A stretch of DNA of 64,000 nucleotides, from the NCBI RefSeq assembly GCF_002952215.1, contig NZ_CP022600.1, positions 3,162,001 to 3,226,000 of the forward strand, written 5' to 3'. A program made the translations under genes and the position numbers. The stretch is from Porphyrobacter sp. HT-58-2 (lineage in GTDB: Bacteria > Pseudomonadota > Alphaproteobacteria > Sphingomonadales > Sphingomonadaceae). This document shows positions 53,958 through 63,563 of the stretch, piece by piece (within the stretch, counting starts at the first letter, position 1; each line of letters begins with the position of its first letter). Under the pieces are notes generated by a model. It searched no databases. It was not told the DNA's origin and saw only the letters and a list, made by a program, of their open reading frames with translations.

Positions 53958-54857
53958 TTAGGCCTTCGCCCGCGACACCGCCAGCGCCGCGCCCACCAGC
54001 ACCATCCCGACAATATCCAGCCCGCTCAGCACCTCGCCGAAGGCCAGCCAGCCGTAGAGCGAGGCCACGGCAGGCTGGGTCAGCAGCGCCAATCCCACCA
54101 CCAGCGGGGGGAAGTATCTGAGCGCGAAGACCATCAGCCCCTGCCCCACCAGCTGGCTCAGCACGAACAAACCCACCACCGGCCCCCACGCCTGCGGCCA
54201 CACCGGCTCGCCCAGCAGCAAGGCGATCACCAGCAGCACCGGCGCGCCGAACAGGCTCACCCAGACGAGCAGGCTCCATGATCCGAACGCGCCCCGCGCG
54301 CCCTGCAAGGTCAGCAGGTACACCGCGTAGAGCAGACCCGCTGCCACGCTGAACAGGTCGCCGATCAGCGTCTCGTCCGAGATCTCCAGACTGCGCCCCA
54401 TCAGGATCGCCGCGCCCGTCAGCGCGAAGATGATCGCCAGCCATTCCAGCCGTCCCGGCAGCGTGCGCGCGATGATGAAGCCCCAGAACAGCAGCACGAT
54501 CGACCCGGCATTGCCGAACAGGGTCGCATTCCCCAGCCGCGTCATGCCGATGCCGATGTGCCAGCTGGCAAGATCGAGTGCGAAGGTCACCGCCCCCAGC
54601 GCCACCAGCGCGAGGGTCTTGACCGGAATGCCCGTCAGCCGTTGGCCGCTCGCTCGCGCCAGCAGCACGAGGAAGGGCAGCGCGAGGAACAGCCGCCAGA
54701 ACCCGGCCGCTACCGGCCCCGTGTCCGCAACCCGCACGAACCACGGGCCTATCGCCAGCGCGACATTGCCGGCGAGCAGCGCCGCCAGCAGCGCGATGCT
54801 GCGGGGGCGCGCCAGCGCGGCGACAACTTGTGCTTGGGGCGCACCCTCATTTTCCAT
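53958..54857 (-). CDS. EamA/DMT-family transporter
   Basis: 299 residues with about ten hydrophobic segments, in two EamA repeats. AIGPWFVRVADTGPVAAGFWR and WHIGIGMTRLGNATLFGNAG represent the repeat 1 ends, and FALRYFPPLVVGLALLTQPA with GEVLSGLDIVGMVLVGAALA the repeat 2 ends. EamA transporters export amino acids or other small metabolites; the substrate cannot be read. It converges with nadA, leaving 5 bases between the stops. Its start is 70 bases from the divergent OYE gene. Confidence 0.88.
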   Translation of the reverse strand: MENEGAPQAQVVAALARPRSIALLAALLAGNVALAIGPWFVRVADTGPVAAGFWRLFLALPFLVLLARASGQRLTGIPVKTLALVALGAVTFALDLASWHIGIGMTRLGNATLFGNAGSIVLLFWGFIIARTLPGRLEWLAIIFALTGAAILMGRSLEISDETLIGDLFSVAAGLLYAVYLLTLQGARGAFGSWSLLVWVSLFGAPVLLVIALLLGEPVWPQAWGPVVGLFVLSQLVGQGLMVFALRYFPPLVVGLALLTQPAVASLYGWLAFGEVLSGLDIVGMVLVGAALAVSRAKA

Positions 54858-54927
54858 CCTTGCGCAGTAGCTCTGGTGGGGCCAAGTGAATAGCCAATCG
54901 AAACTGGTTCACGAGGATTACCCACAT

Positions 54928-56040
54928 ATGCACGATGCCCTGTTCCAGCCGCTCCAGATGGGCGCGCTCCATGCCAAGAACCGCATCCACATGGCCCCGC
55001 TCACCCGTGGCCGCGCCGCCGACCCGATGTTCGTCCCCAACGAGCTGATGGCGCTCTACTATCGCCAGCGCGCGGGCGCGGGGATGATCCTGACCGAAGC
55101 GACCGGCATCAGCCGCGAGGGCCTCGGCTGGCCCTCCGCGCCGGGCATCTGGAGCGATGAACAGACCGAAGCGTGGAAAGCCACCACCAAGGCGGTTCAC
55201 GAGGAAGGCGGCCTGATCGTCATGCAGCTGTGGCACATGGGCCGCATCGTCCACCCCTATTTCCTCGATGGCGAGCCGCCCTTCTCGGCGAGCGCCACCA
55301 CCGCGCCGGGCGAAGCGCATACGCCGATCGGCAAGCAGGCTTACGCGCAGGCGCGCGAGATGACCCATGAGGACATCAAGCGCACCATCGCCGACTATCG
55401 CCGCGCGGCTGAAAACGCCAAGAAGGCGGGCTTTGACGGGGTGCAACTGCACAGCGCGAACGGCTATCTGGTTGACCAGTTCCTGCGCGACAAGACTAAC
55501 CTGCGCACCGACGAATACGGCGGCACCCCCGAAAACCGCACCCGCTTCATGCGTGAAGTGCTCGAAGCGCTGATCGACGTGTGGGGCGCGGACCGCGTCG
55601 GCATCCGCCTGTCGCCAAACGGCGATTCGCAAGGCACCGACGACAGCAACCCGCCCGCGACCTTCGGCGCTGCCGCCAAGGTGTGCGAGGAGCTGGGCCT
55701 TGCCTTCGTCGAACTGCGCGAGCCCGGGCCGGAGGGCACCTTCGGCCAGACCGACGTGCCCAAGCAAAGCCCGCTGATCCGCCAGATCTACACCGGCAAG
55801 CTGATCCTCAATTCGGACTACACGGCCGAGCAGGCCGAGGCCGACGTCACCAGCGGCAAGTGCGACGCGGTGAGCTTTGGCCGCCCCTATATCTCCAACC
55901 CCGATCTCGAAAAGCGCATCGCGGCCGGTGCGCACTGGAACCCCAACAAGGACGTGCCCAAGAGCTGGTACTTCCCGATTCCGGAAGGCTACGTCGATTA
56001 CCCGACGCTTGAGGAAGAACAGGCCGAGGCGGCGGAGTAA
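54928..56040 (+). CDS. Old-yellow-enzyme ene-reductase (NemA-like)
   Basis: 370 residues. An FMN-dependent OYE-family reductase of activated alkenes, nitro compounds and nitrate esters. RIHMAPLTRGRAADPMFVPN is the FMN-binding start. The active-site Tyr is in HSANGYLVDQFLRDKTN, with the substrate His-Asn type pair nearby. TDEYGGTPENRTRFMREV is the OYE signature. The C-terminal DAVSFGRPYISNPDLEKRI binds FMN phosphate. ATG at 54928 has GAGGA ~11 bases upstream; an earlier in-frame start adds 14 residues. It is divergent from the EamA transporter. Confidence 0.92.
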   Translation: MHDALFQPLQMGALHAKNRIHMAPLTRGRAADPMFVPNELMALYYRQRAGAGMILTEATGISREGLGWPSAPGIWSDEQTEAWKATTKAVHEEGGLIVMQLWHMGRIVHPYFLDGEPPFSASATTAPGEAHTPIGKQAYAQAREMTHEDIKRTIADYRRAAENAKKAGFDGVQLHSANGYLVDQFLRDKTNLRTDEYGGTPENRTRFMREVLEALIDVWGADRVGIRLSPNGDSQGTDDSNPPATFGAAAKVCEELGLAFVELREPGPEGTFGQTDVPKQSPLIRQIYTGKLILNSDYTAEQAEADVTSGKCDAVSFGRPYISNPDLEKRIAAGAHWNPNKDVPKSWYFPIPEGYVDYPTLEEEQAEAAE

Positions 56041-56047
56041 GCCGCGC

Positions 56048-56356
56048 CTATTCGGAAGGTTCGGGGGCCGGGGCGGTAAAGGCTGCTTCGCCCCCCTGGC
56101 TTGTGCTAGGATCGTTGATCCCCGGCATCGGGGTGACTTCAGGTTGCTCGGCGTCGATATCAGCCGGACGCGGGCCTTGGCGCGGAGCGAGCGGGGCCTG
56201 CGATTCGAGCTGTTCGAGCGGGATCATTGCATCCGAGATCGACCCGGCAAGCACCTCTCCAGAAGCTCTCCCCCCTCGCTCGGCAGGCGCAGCAGCCTGA
56301 TCCTCGCAAGCAGCAAGAGCAAAGCACAGGGCGGCAAGGAAAACAGCGCGTGTCAT
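56048..56356 (-). CDS. Small hypothetical lipoprotein
   Basis: 102 residues. Begins [19 protein letters not shown], with lipobox LAAC (Cys near 17). The rest is hydrophilic and rich in Pro, Glu, Ala and Gly, probably disordered ([19 protein letters not shown]). No family recognised. The ATG at 56356 overlaps the lipB stop as ATGA, so it is cotranslated with lipB. It converges with the OYE gene, leaving 7 bases between the stops. Confidence 0.7.
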   Translation of the reverse strand: MTRAVFLAALCFALAACEDQAAAPAERGGRASGEVLAGSISDAMIPLEQLESQAPLAPRQGPRPADIDAEQPEVTPMPGINDPSTSQGGEAAFTAPAPEPSE

Positions 56357-57042
56357 CGGCACGCCCTTTTGGCGGCAGCATCCAAGGCGTCAAGGAAATC
56401 ATCGCTGGTCGCTGTCAGCGCTTCGTCCCATTGATCGGGAGAGACGGTCAGGCCCAGCCGCGCAAGACTGGTGACGCCATATTCGGCAATCCCGCAAGGC
56501 ACGATCCCACCGAAGTGGCTGAGGTCGGGATCGAGGTTGACTGAAAAGCCGTGCATCGTCACCCAGCGCCGCACGCGCACGCCGATTGCTCCGATCTTGG
56601 CCTCCGACCCGTCAATGTCGCGCGTCCATATCCCGACGCGGCCCTCGGCGCGCCAGCTTTCGACCCCAAGGGTCGCGAGCGTGGCGATCACCCAGCCTTC
56701 GATCGCATGAACGAAGCAGCGCACATCCTTGCCGCGCTTCGTCAGGTCGAGCACCAGATAGCCCACCCGCTGTCCCGGCCCATGATAGGTGTAGCGCCCG
56801 CCGCGCCCAGCCTCGACCACCTCGAAGCGCGGATCGACAAGTTCGGACGGATCCGCGCTGGTGCCGGCGGTGTATACAGGGGGATGTTCGAGCAGCCAGA
56901 TCAATTCGGCGGCCTCGCCTGCATGAACGCCAGCATTGCGCGCTTCCATTTCGGCCAGAGCCTGCGCGTATGGCACCTGCGCGCTGTCGCGCCGCCACTC
57001 GATGGGGAATGCGTGGCCAGAGGCCTGAGCAGTGCTTGCCAT
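56353..57042 (-). CDS. lipB: Lipoyl(octanoyl) transferase LipB
   Basis: 229 residues. It moves octanoyl groups from acyl carrier protein to lipoyl domains, the first step of lipoate attachment. The family signature is [20 protein letters not shown], followed by [20 protein letters not shown]. The catalytic Cys is in [16 protein letters not shown], with the Lys in the KIGAIG stretch. ATG at 57042 gives [16 protein letters not shown]; earlier in-frame codons overlap the divergent membrane protein gene. The lipoprotein gene follows with an overlap. Confidence 0.94.
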   Translation of the reverse strand: MASTAQASGHAFPIEWRRDSAQVPYAQALAEMEARNAGVHAGEAAELIWLLEHPPVYTAGTSADPSELVDPRFEVVEAGRGGRYTYHGPGQRVGYLVLDLTKRGKDVRCFVHAIEGWVIATLATLGVESWRAEGRVGIWTRDIDGSEAKIGAIGVRVRRWVTMHGFSVNLDPDLSHFGGIVPCGIAEYGVTSLARLGLTVSPDQWDEALTATSDDFLDALDAAAKRACR

Positions 57043-57123
57043 GCCGCACCGGTGGGGGCATTGAGCGCCGAGATCAAGAGGCGATTGCGGAGCAATGCGC
57101 CGGGCATCAGAAAGGGATCGTGC

Positions 57124-57945
57124 ATGGCAAACCGCAAGCTCGACATGGGGCTGGCCTGGACACAGGCGACAGGAACCGTCGGCGCGAACCGCGATCTGGT
57201 CAGCGTATTGGCCGGGTTGTTCCTGTTTATCCCGATGTTCGTGCTGGTGCTGGCACTCGTAGGCAGCGGGATCGATTTCGGCGATGCGGGGAGCGAACCC
57301 GATCCCGAACGCATCGCCGAGCAAGTCAACGCCCTGTTGCTGAGTAATTGGTGGGCGCTGCTGCTGGTGGTTGTTGGTCAGCTGTGCGGCAGTATCGCGA
57401 TCCTTGCTCTACTTGGTGATCGCAGCCGGCCCACTGTACGCGAGGTGCTGGGCATGGTGCCGCGCCTTATCCTGCCGATGCTCGGTGCGCAGCTGCTGGT
57501 GGGGCTACTGACCCAGCTGCCCTCAATCGTTTCCGGTATGCTGCCCGAAGCGGCAGGAGCGCTGTTGAGCCTCGTGTCGTTTCCGATCACGCTCTACCTG
57601 TCAGTCAAGTTCTCGCTGGCAAGCGCCGCGATCGTTCTGGGTCACCGTCGCAATCCGGTTGATGCGATGCGCCAGTCATGGGCGCTGACCAAGGGCAACT
57701 CTTTCCGACTATTCATGTTCTTCGTGATGTTGGTGGTGCTAGGCATGGTGATCGGACTACTGCTGATGCTCGTCATCGGGCTTGTACTAGCGGCAATGGG
57801 TGACCGGGTTGCGCTGATCGGCAATTCCGCCTTCGTCGCTGTGCTGGTGGCCGTGTTCTACACCTTGTCATACGCGCTCACTGCTTCGATCTACCGCCAG
57901 CTCTCGCCACCTGCGCCGGGCGATGACGCGGATCTTTTCGCGTAA
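57124..57945 (+). CDS. Polytopic membrane protein, unassigned
   Basis: 273 residues with about six hydrophobic segments ([80 protein letters not shown]). A stretch [20 protein letters not shown] lies between helices and resembles the YciC/glycerophosphoryl-diesterase-membrane-domain pattern. Function unknown. The ATG at 57124 begins [12 protein letters not shown]; earlier in-frame codons are antisense to lipB. An MFS transporter gene follows 17 bases later, probably on the same transcript. Confidence 0.65.
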   Translation: MANRKLDMGLAWTQATGTVGANRDLVSVLAGLFLFIPMFVLVLALVGSGIDFGDAGSEPDPERIAEQVNALLLSNWWALLLVVVGQLCGSIAILALLGDRSRPTVREVLGMVPRLILPMLGAQLLVGLLTQLPSIVSGMLPEAAGALLSLVSFPITLYLSVKFSLASAAIVLGHRRNPVDAMRQSWALTKGNSFRLFMFFVMLVVLGMVIGLLLMLVIGLVLAAMGDRVALIGNSAFVAVLVAVFYTLSYALTASIYRQLSPPAPGDDADLFA

Positions 57946-57962
57946 GACGCACGCAACGCATC

Positions 57963-59333
57963 ATGGCCGAGACCGACCGACAGGCAAAGCTCTCCCGACC
58001 GGGTGGCTCGGGTGCCAGTACGATCCCGGCGGGGCGCATGGCCCTGCTGTTCATGGTCATGCTTGTCACGGCAGCGGGCAATACCGCGATGCAATCGGTC
58101 ATGCCTTCGATCGGCACGGCACTGGGTGTCGCCGACGTGTGGATCAGCCTCGCCTATAGCTGGTCGGCGCTTTTGTGGGTCGTATGCGCACCATTCTGGG
58201 CGCGGCGTTCGGACAAGCGCGGTCGCAAGGCGATGATGGCGCTTGGCCTTGTGGGCTTCATTACTTCTTTCGTGCTGTGCGGCGCGGCCCTTTGGGCAGG
58301 TCTGGCAGGGTGGATGACCGCGTTCTGGACGCTGATCGCCTTTGCCGCCGCACGGAGCCTCTATGGCGGGTTCGGCAGTGCAGCCCCCCCGGCGGTGCAG
58401 GCCTATGTCGCCGCCCGAACGCCGCGGTCGGAGCGCACGCAGGCGCTTTCGCTGATCGCATCGAGCTTCGGGCTCGGAACCGTGATCGGCCCGGCACTGG
58501 CACCGTTGATGGTGCTGCCCTTCCTAGGGATCGGGCTGACGGGGCCATTCCTGTGCTTTGCCGCAATCGGTGTTGTCGCGCTGGTGCTGCTGCGCTTGCG
58601 CCTGCCCGATGACGAACCGCAATTCGCGGCCAGAGGCGAGGCGGTGGCCTATTCATCGAGCGGCTCGGGCGCGCCGGTCGATCCGCAGGACACCTCGGAA
58701 AGCGAGGACACGGGCGCGCCCCAAGGCGAGTTGCCGCGCCTGTCATGGCGCGATCCTCGCCTGCGCCCGTGGGTCTTCGCAGGATTATTCGGTGGCCATG
58801 CGCAGGCTATGGTTCTGGGCATAGCAGGCTTTCTGGTGCTTGACCGTCTTGGACTGCGCGGCACGCCGACAGAGGGCGCAGGACCAGTCGGGCTGGTGTT
58901 GATGAGCGGGGCAATCGCGACGCTGCTGGCACAATGGGGCTTGATCCCGCGCTTCAATCTGGGTCCGCGCGCAGCAACCTTGTGGGGCATCACGGCGGCG
59001 GCGTTCGGCACGGTGCTGCTGGCGGTGGCGGGCGATTTGCACCTCATAGCCCTGGGATACGCCATCGCGTCGCTGGGCTTTGGCCTGTTCCGGCCTGGCA
59101 CCACGGCAGGCACATCGCTTGCCGTCACCCGCAGCGAACAGGGGCAGGCATCAGGCATCGTCGCCAGCCTTGCGGGGGCGAGCTACATTTATGCCCCGGC
59201 GCTCGGCGTGTGGCTCTACGGCCATTCGGAGTGGCTAGGGTTCGGTTTGATCGTGGTGCTTTGCCTCGCCGTGCTGGTGCATGGGTGGTTCAAGTTGCAG
59301 GCGGACCGTGATCTCACGCGGGAGCGGGCCTAG
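57963..59333 (+). CDS. MFS transporter
   Basis: 456 residues with about 12 membrane helices. The MFS motif A is visible after helix 2 (APFWARRSDKRGRKAMMALG). Repeat halves can be seen at GTALGVADVWISLAYSWSAL and the second-half WGLIPRFNLGPRAATLWG, with a hydrophilic loop of ~55 residues between helices 6 and 7. It resembles drug or metabolite efflux MFS proteins, but the substrate is unknown. It follows the unassigned membrane protein after 17 bases. Confidence 0.88.
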   Translation: MAETDRQAKLSRPGGSGASTIPAGRMALLFMVMLVTAAGNTAMQSVMPSIGTALGVADVWISLAYSWSALLWVVCAPFWARRSDKRGRKAMMALGLVGFITSFVLCGAALWAGLAGWMTAFWTLIAFAAARSLYGGFGSAAPPAVQAYVAARTPRSERTQALSLIASSFGLGTVIGPALAPLMVLPFLGIGLTGPFLCFAAIGVVALVLLRLRLPDDEPQFAARGEAVAYSSSGSGAPVDPQDTSESEDTGAPQGELPRLSWRDPRLRPWVFAGLFGGHAQAMVLGIAGFLVLDRLGLRGTPTEGAGPVGLVLMSGAIATLLAQWGLIPRFNLGPRAATLWGITAAAFGTVLLAVAGDLHLIALGYAIASLGFGLFRPGTTAGTSLAVTRSEQGQASGIVASLAGASYIYAPALGVWLYGHSEWLGFGLIVVLCLAVLVHGWFKLQADRDLTRERA

Positions 59334-59453
59334 TTCCCTCACGGTGACGGGCGACCGGGACGCCGCAAGGCGCGACCGCGCGCGCCGTGGGCGCTCAAGC
59401 CCGCAGGGTTTGAAACCCACGGAGGATATCCCCGAGGACGCGGCCACGCTAAA

Positions 59454-59798
59454 CTAGAGGATCTCCAGCACAACATCCTGCGGGCGACACAGGCGAACGC
59501 CCTTGTCGGTTTCCACCAGCGGACGTTCGATCAGGATCGGGTCAGCCACCATAGCGGCCAGTACAGCCGCATCATCTGCATCAGGCAGGCCGCGTTCCGC
59601 TGCATCGGTGCCGCGGAGGCGCAGCCCCTGCTGGGGCCTGATCCCGGCATCACGGTAGAGTTGGGCTAGTTTTTCGGCCGTCGGCGGGGTCTTGAGATAC
59701 TCTACGACCGTTACATCGACGCGACTGAGGTTCTCGAGGATCGCAAGCGTCTTCCTCGATGTACCACAAGCGGGGTTGTGCCAGATCGTCGCTTTCAT
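59454..59798 (-). CDS. arsC: ArsC-family arsenate reductase (glutaredoxin type)
   Basis: 114 residues. Thioredoxin-fold protein with catalytic Cys in HNPACGTSRKTLAIL near residue 12. The arginines expected to bind arsenate appear as GLRLRGTD and ILIERPLVETDKGVRL. True ArsC reduces arsenate with glutathione and glutaredoxin; many genome-encoded ArsC-like proteins (YfgD type) have no proven arsenate role. No ars operon is near, so the function is uncertain. ATG at 59798 starts MKATIWHNPACG. It is divergent from the siderophore receptor. Confidence 0.85.
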   Translation of the reverse strand: MKATIWHNPACGTSRKTLAILENLSRVDVTVVEYLKTPPTAEKLAQLYRDAGIRPQQGLRLRGTDAAERGLPDADDAAVLAAMVADPILIERPLVETDKGVRLCRPQDVVLEIL

Positions 59799-59903
59799 TC
59801 TCGCCCTCCTCTGATGGCCTAGCGCCACCGCCGATAGATAAGCCGTGGCCCGAATACCACAGTTTGATGATTATCAATTTCAAGGCCTAGCAGAGCTTGC
59901 AGA

Positions 59904-59918
59904 TGCGAATTGTTTGCA
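59904..59918 (+). promoter_or_regulatory. Putative Fur box of siderophore receptor
   Basis: TGCGAATTGTTTGCA fits the 7-1-7 Fur pattern, ~40 bases upstream of the receptor start. A second partial element, TTGATGATTATCAA, lies at 59864-59877. Confidence 0.55.
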
Positions 59919-59956
59919 ATAGCCGGTCGCCCAGCTTGTCCAAAAGGCCTCTTCAT

Positions 59957-62134
59957 ATGATTCTCGATTTGTCGCGTACCACCTTGCTGCTCAGCTGCGC
60001 CAGCATCGCCTTCCCGGCCCTTGCTGAAAGTACCGCGCTTGCGGACGTAAACGAGGCGGCGACCGTAACTTCTGATGCAAGTTCGGATGATGGTGACCAA
60101 CGCCTGCCGAACATCGTCGTCACCGGCGATGTGCTCTATGCCAACCAGATGAACGCGACGCGCACGCCCACGCCGATCATCGACGTGCCGCAATCGCTCA
60201 GCATCACCACCGCTGACCAGATCGTGCGGCAAGGCTTCGATTCCGTCGGCGACATCGTGCTCTACACCCCCGGCGTTACAAATTCCCAGGGTGAAGGCCA
60301 CCGCGATTCCGTGGTGTTTCGCGGTGTGCGCTCGACCGCCGATTTCTTCGTCGATGGGGTACGCGATGATGTCGAGTATTACCGCGGGCTGTACAACCTC
60401 GAACAGGTCGAAATCCTGCGCGGGCCCAACGCGCTGCTGTTCGGACGCGGCGGCACCGGCGGCATTCTCAACCGCGTCGCCAAGAAGGGTGTGGTAGGCG
60501 AAACCTTCACCGGCGTGCGTGCCTCAGTCGACACTTTCGGTGCTTTCGACATCTGGGCCGACCTCAACCTTGCAACGAGCGGATCCTCGGCCCTCCGGGT
60601 CAACGCAGCCTATGAAAGCCTCAAGAATCACCGTGATCTTTACGATGGTGAACAGATCAGCGTGAACCCCACTTTCCGGGCTGAACTTGGAACGGCGACA
60701 ACAATCGACCTGTCCTATGAATACCTCAACCACGAACGTTTCATTGATCGTGGCATCCCCACCGACGACAATGGCGATCCGGTACGCGCACTGCGGCGCA
60801 TTACCTTCGCAGATCCGCAGAACAATTACGCGACCTTCGAAGCTCACGTCCTGCGCGGCACGTTGCAGCACAACTTCTCCGACAACCTGAAGGCCAATTT
60901 CACTGCCTCCTGGGGCGACTACGACAAGACCTACGCCAACTACTTTCCCGTCGGCTATAACCCGGCGACCAATGTGGTAGCGATGGATGGGTACATCGAC
61001 AACGGCCAGCGCCAGAACCTTGTCATGTCTGGCAATCTTATCGGGGAATTCGACACGGGCGAGATCGGTCACACGTTGATCCTCGGTGCCGAATTCATCG
61101 ACACGAGCAACAACAATGACCGCCTCAACGCCGTTTTCGACACCGCTGTGAGCGATGGCCGTCGGGCCGATGTCGAATTCTTCAACGCCACGCGTCCGCT
61201 CGCGATGCGCGGCGGTGTCGGCACGCTGGCGGACGGGCGGACCACACGCTTCGGCTTCACTTCATTGAATGATGATACTGAGGCCGATCTCACCGTGATT
61301 TCGGCCTATATCCAGGACGAGGTGAAGGTGGCAGACTGGCTGCGTCTGGTGCTGGGTGCTCGCTTCGATTCCTTCGAGATCACAGTGCTGGATAATCGGA
61401 CCGGCACGGTGCGCACGCGCAAGGACGAAGAAATTACCCCGCGCCTCGGGCTGATCCTCAAGCCGCAGGAAAACCTCTCACTTTACACCAGCTATTCCGA
61501 AACCTTCCTGCCACGGTCGGGCGATCAGTTCGCCGATATCAATCCCCCCAATGACGCGCTCGACCCGGACACCTTCTCCAATCTTGAAGCCGGCGTGAAA
61601 TGGGACATCCGCCCAGGCCTCGCGCTGACAGCGGCTGCTTTCCAGATTGAGCAGTCATCGCCTCAGCCGGCAGACAACAACCCCGACACGCTCGATGTGA
61701 TCGACAGCAAGATCCGCGGGTTCGAAGCCCAGCTTCAGGGCCAGGTAACCCCAGGCTGGTTCCTGTCGGCGGGTTACTCCTACCTCGATGGCGAACAGCA
61801 GAGCCGCACCGGCCCGACGGGCCGCCGGGTGCGTGAACTGCCAGAGCATATGTTCTCGATCTGGAACAATTTCCAGGCAACCGACAGGCTCGGCATCGGC
61901 ATCGGCCTGACGGCTCAGGATGAAACCTTCGCCGACAACGGGAATACCGCCACCCTGCCCGCCTATGCCCGTGTCGACCTAGCCGTGTCCTATCAGCTGA
62001 ACGACAGCCTGCGCCTGCAGGTCAATGTCGAAAACCTGTTCGACGAACTCTACTTCCCCAATGCGCATTCGGCGGATGAACTCACAGTGGCTCCGCCGCT
62101 GAACGCGCGGTTCACGATCGTGGGTCGGTTCTGA
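59957..62134 (+). CDS. TonB-dependent siderophore receptor
   Basis: 725 residues. A signal peptide (MILDLSRTTLLLSCASIAFP, cleaved near 25) is followed by the TonB-box region LPNIVVTGDVLYAN and the plug (YNLEQVEILRGPNALLFGRG). TPGVTNSQGEGHRDSVVFRG is the siderophore-family signature. The barrel ends in NARFTIVGRF. Catecholate or Fiu-like ligands are the usual substrates of the group. ATG at 59957 has AAAAGG ~10 bases upstream; the earlier ATG adds 20 codons across the Fur box and was rejected. It converges with the 2Fe-2S subunit gene, with 4 bases between the stops. Confidence 0.92.
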   Translation: MILDLSRTTLLLSCASIAFPALAESTALADVNEAATVTSDASSDDGDQRLPNIVVTGDVLYANQMNATRTPTPIIDVPQSLSITTADQIVRQGFDSVGDIVLYTPGVTNSQGEGHRDSVVFRGVRSTADFFVDGVRDDVEYYRGLYNLEQVEILRGPNALLFGRGGTGGILNRVAKKGVVGETFTGVRASVDTFGAFDIWADLNLATSGSSALRVNAAYESLKNHRDLYDGEQISVNPTFRAELGTATTIDLSYEYLNHERFIDRGIPTDDNGDPVRALRRITFADPQNNYATFEAHVLRGTLQHNFSDNLKANFTASWGDYDKTYANYFPVGYNPATNVVAMDGYIDNGQRQNLVMSGNLIGEFDTGEIGHTLILGAEFIDTSNNNDRLNAVFDTAVSDGRRADVEFFNATRPLAMRGGVGTLADGRTTRFGFTSLNDDTEADLTVISAYIQDEVKVADWLRLVLGARFDSFEITVLDNRTGTVRTRKDEEITPRLGLILKPQENLSLYTSYSETFLPRSGDQFADINPPNDALDPDTFSNLEAGVKWDIRPGLALTAAAFQIEQSSPQPADNNPDTLDVIDSKIRGFEAQLQGQVTPGWFLSAGYSYLDGEQQSRTGPTGRRVRELPEHMFSIWNNFQATDRLGIGIGLTAQDETFADNGNTATLPAYARVDLAVSYQLNDSLRLQVNVENLFDELYFPNAHSADELTVAPPLNARFTIVGRF

Positions 62135-62138
62135 CACA

Positions 62139-62690
62139 TTATTCCGGTGCCGGCTCTGCCACGCGCAGGGCCGGAACGGCTTTGGCGGCGTCTTCGGCAC
62201 TGATCCCCGGAGCAGGGGCCGCGCTGATGCGCTCTTGCCGCCGGATCACGCGCCCTGCCTGTTCCACCGCCTTGACCAGCCGCGGATAGACCCCGCACCG
62301 GCAGATATTCGGCAACGCTGCGTCGATGTCCTCACGCGTGGGCGCGGGGTTGCGCTGAAGCAGTGCAGCGGCCGCAATGACGATCCCTGGCGTGCAATAG
62401 CCGCACTGGATCGCTTGCTGTGCCACCATCGCCTGCTGCACTGGGTGAGAGCGATCACGGCTGAGGCCCTCGATTGTGGTGATGATCCGCCCCTCAGCCT
62501 CGGCCAGCGTGATCTTGCACGATCTGAGCGCCACCCCGTCGACCAGTACCATGCAGGCGCCGCCGCACTCGCCCCCGCCACACGCCTTGGTGCCGGTGAG
62601 GTTCATCGCCTCACGCAGCGCATAGAGCAGCGGCATCCGCGGATCGAGATCAAACTCGACCGGCCGCTCGTTGACGGTCATGCGGGACAT
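62139..62690 (-). CDS. [2Fe-2S] small subunit of a molybdenum hydroxylase, orphan
   Basis: 183 residues with two [2Fe-2S] domains of the xanthine oxidase/isoquinoline 1-oxidoreductase alpha type. The second cluster set is QCGYCTPG and ICRCGVYPR. The first, plant-type set reads KACGGGECGGACMVLVDG, i.e. C-x4-C-x3-C where C-x4-C-x2-C is expected. The C-terminus has a ~30-residue Ala/Pro tail. The large molybdopterin subunit is not adjacent, at least within the window; the gene upstream is a class II aldolase. Start 62690 has AGGA ~6 bases upstream. The substrate is unknown. Confidence 0.85.
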   Translation of the reverse strand: MSRMTVNERPVEFDLDPRMPLLYALREAMNLTGTKACGGGECGGACMVLVDGVALRSCKITLAEAEGRIITTIEGLSRDRSHPVQQAMVAQQAIQCGYCTPGIVIAAAALLQRNPAPTREDIDAALPNICRCGVYPRLVKAVEQAGRVIRRQERISAAPAPGISAEDAAKAVPALRVAEPAPE

Positions 62691-62707
62691 CGAAGCGTCC
62701 TAGCGGC

Positions 62708-63472
62708 TTACTGGCGCCAGCTGTCGTCGATCCTGTCGATCTTGCGCTTCCACGCCTCGAAATCGAACAGGCCCGCGCCGCCCTGCCCGCTCATCACCGA
62801 AAGATCGCGCTGGTGAACGTCGACCACCTCCTGCGGGACGAGGTTCGGATTGCCCATCGAGAGCGTCGCCACCTGGATCTCGCAGGCGCGCTGCAAGGCC
62901 CACATCTTGACGAACATGCCGGGGATGGTGCGGTCCATCACAACCGGGCCGTGATTGCGCAGCATCAGGATCGAATGATTGCCAAGGTTCTGGACCAGCC
63001 GCTCGCCCTCCTCGGCGCGCACGGTTACACCCTCGAAATCATGATAGCCGATCTGGCCCTGGAAATTGCAGGCGTAGAAATTGGTCGGCAGCAGCCCATC
63101 CTTGTGGCTGCACACCGCCATCGTCGCAGTGGTGTGGACGTGGCAGATCGCCGCCGCCTTGTCGCCCAGATGCTTGTGGAAATAGGCATGCTGCGTGAAG
63201 CCCGCCTTGTTCACCATGTAGGGCGAACCGCCGACATTGTTGCCCTCGACATCGATCTTGACGAGGTTGCTCGCCGTCACCTCGTCATAAAGCAGGCCGA
63301 AGGGATTGATGAGGAACGTATCCTCCTCCCCCGGCACCTTGACCGAAATGTGGTTGTAGATCGATTCCGACCAGCCGAGGTGGTCGAAGATGCGGTAACA
63401 GGCCGCTAGATCCAGGCGCGCCTGCCACTCTTCCTTGCTGCATTCAATTGTGGGCTTGAGCTGGGTGGCCAT
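62708..63472 (-). CDS. Class II aldolase/adducin family protein
   Basis: 254 residues, one class II aldolase domain. Zinc-ligand-like His appear in AICHVHTTATMAV and MLRNHGPVVMDR. The family N-terminus LDLAACYRIFDHLGWSESIY and the NHISVKVPGEEDTFLINPFG segment are conserved. Members act as sugar-phosphate aldolases, epimerases or decarboxylase-like enzymes; the exact reaction cannot be told. It is 17 bases upstream of the 2Fe-2S subunit on the same strand, so the two likely share a transcript, which hints at a catabolic role. Confidence 0.87.
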   Translation of the reverse strand: MATQLKPTIECSKEEWQARLDLAACYRIFDHLGWSESIYNHISVKVPGEEDTFLINPFGLLYDEVTASNLVKIDVEGNNVGGSPYMVNKAGFTQHAYFHKHLGDKAAAICHVHTTATMAVCSHKDGLLPTNFYACNFQGQIGYHDFEGVTVRAEEGERLVQNLGNHSILMLRNHGPVVMDRTIPGMFVKMWALQRACEIQVATLSMGNPNLVPQEVVDVHQRDLSVMSGQGGAGLFDFEAWKRKIDRIDDSWRQ

Positions 63473-63563
63473 GAGGTGTCCTCTCCGTCTGTCCTTGCTC
63501 GTCCTATCGCACGCTCAGGGAATGCTTTGCAAGCAGCGCGCCCCGCGCTAGGCGTTGGTCGGA

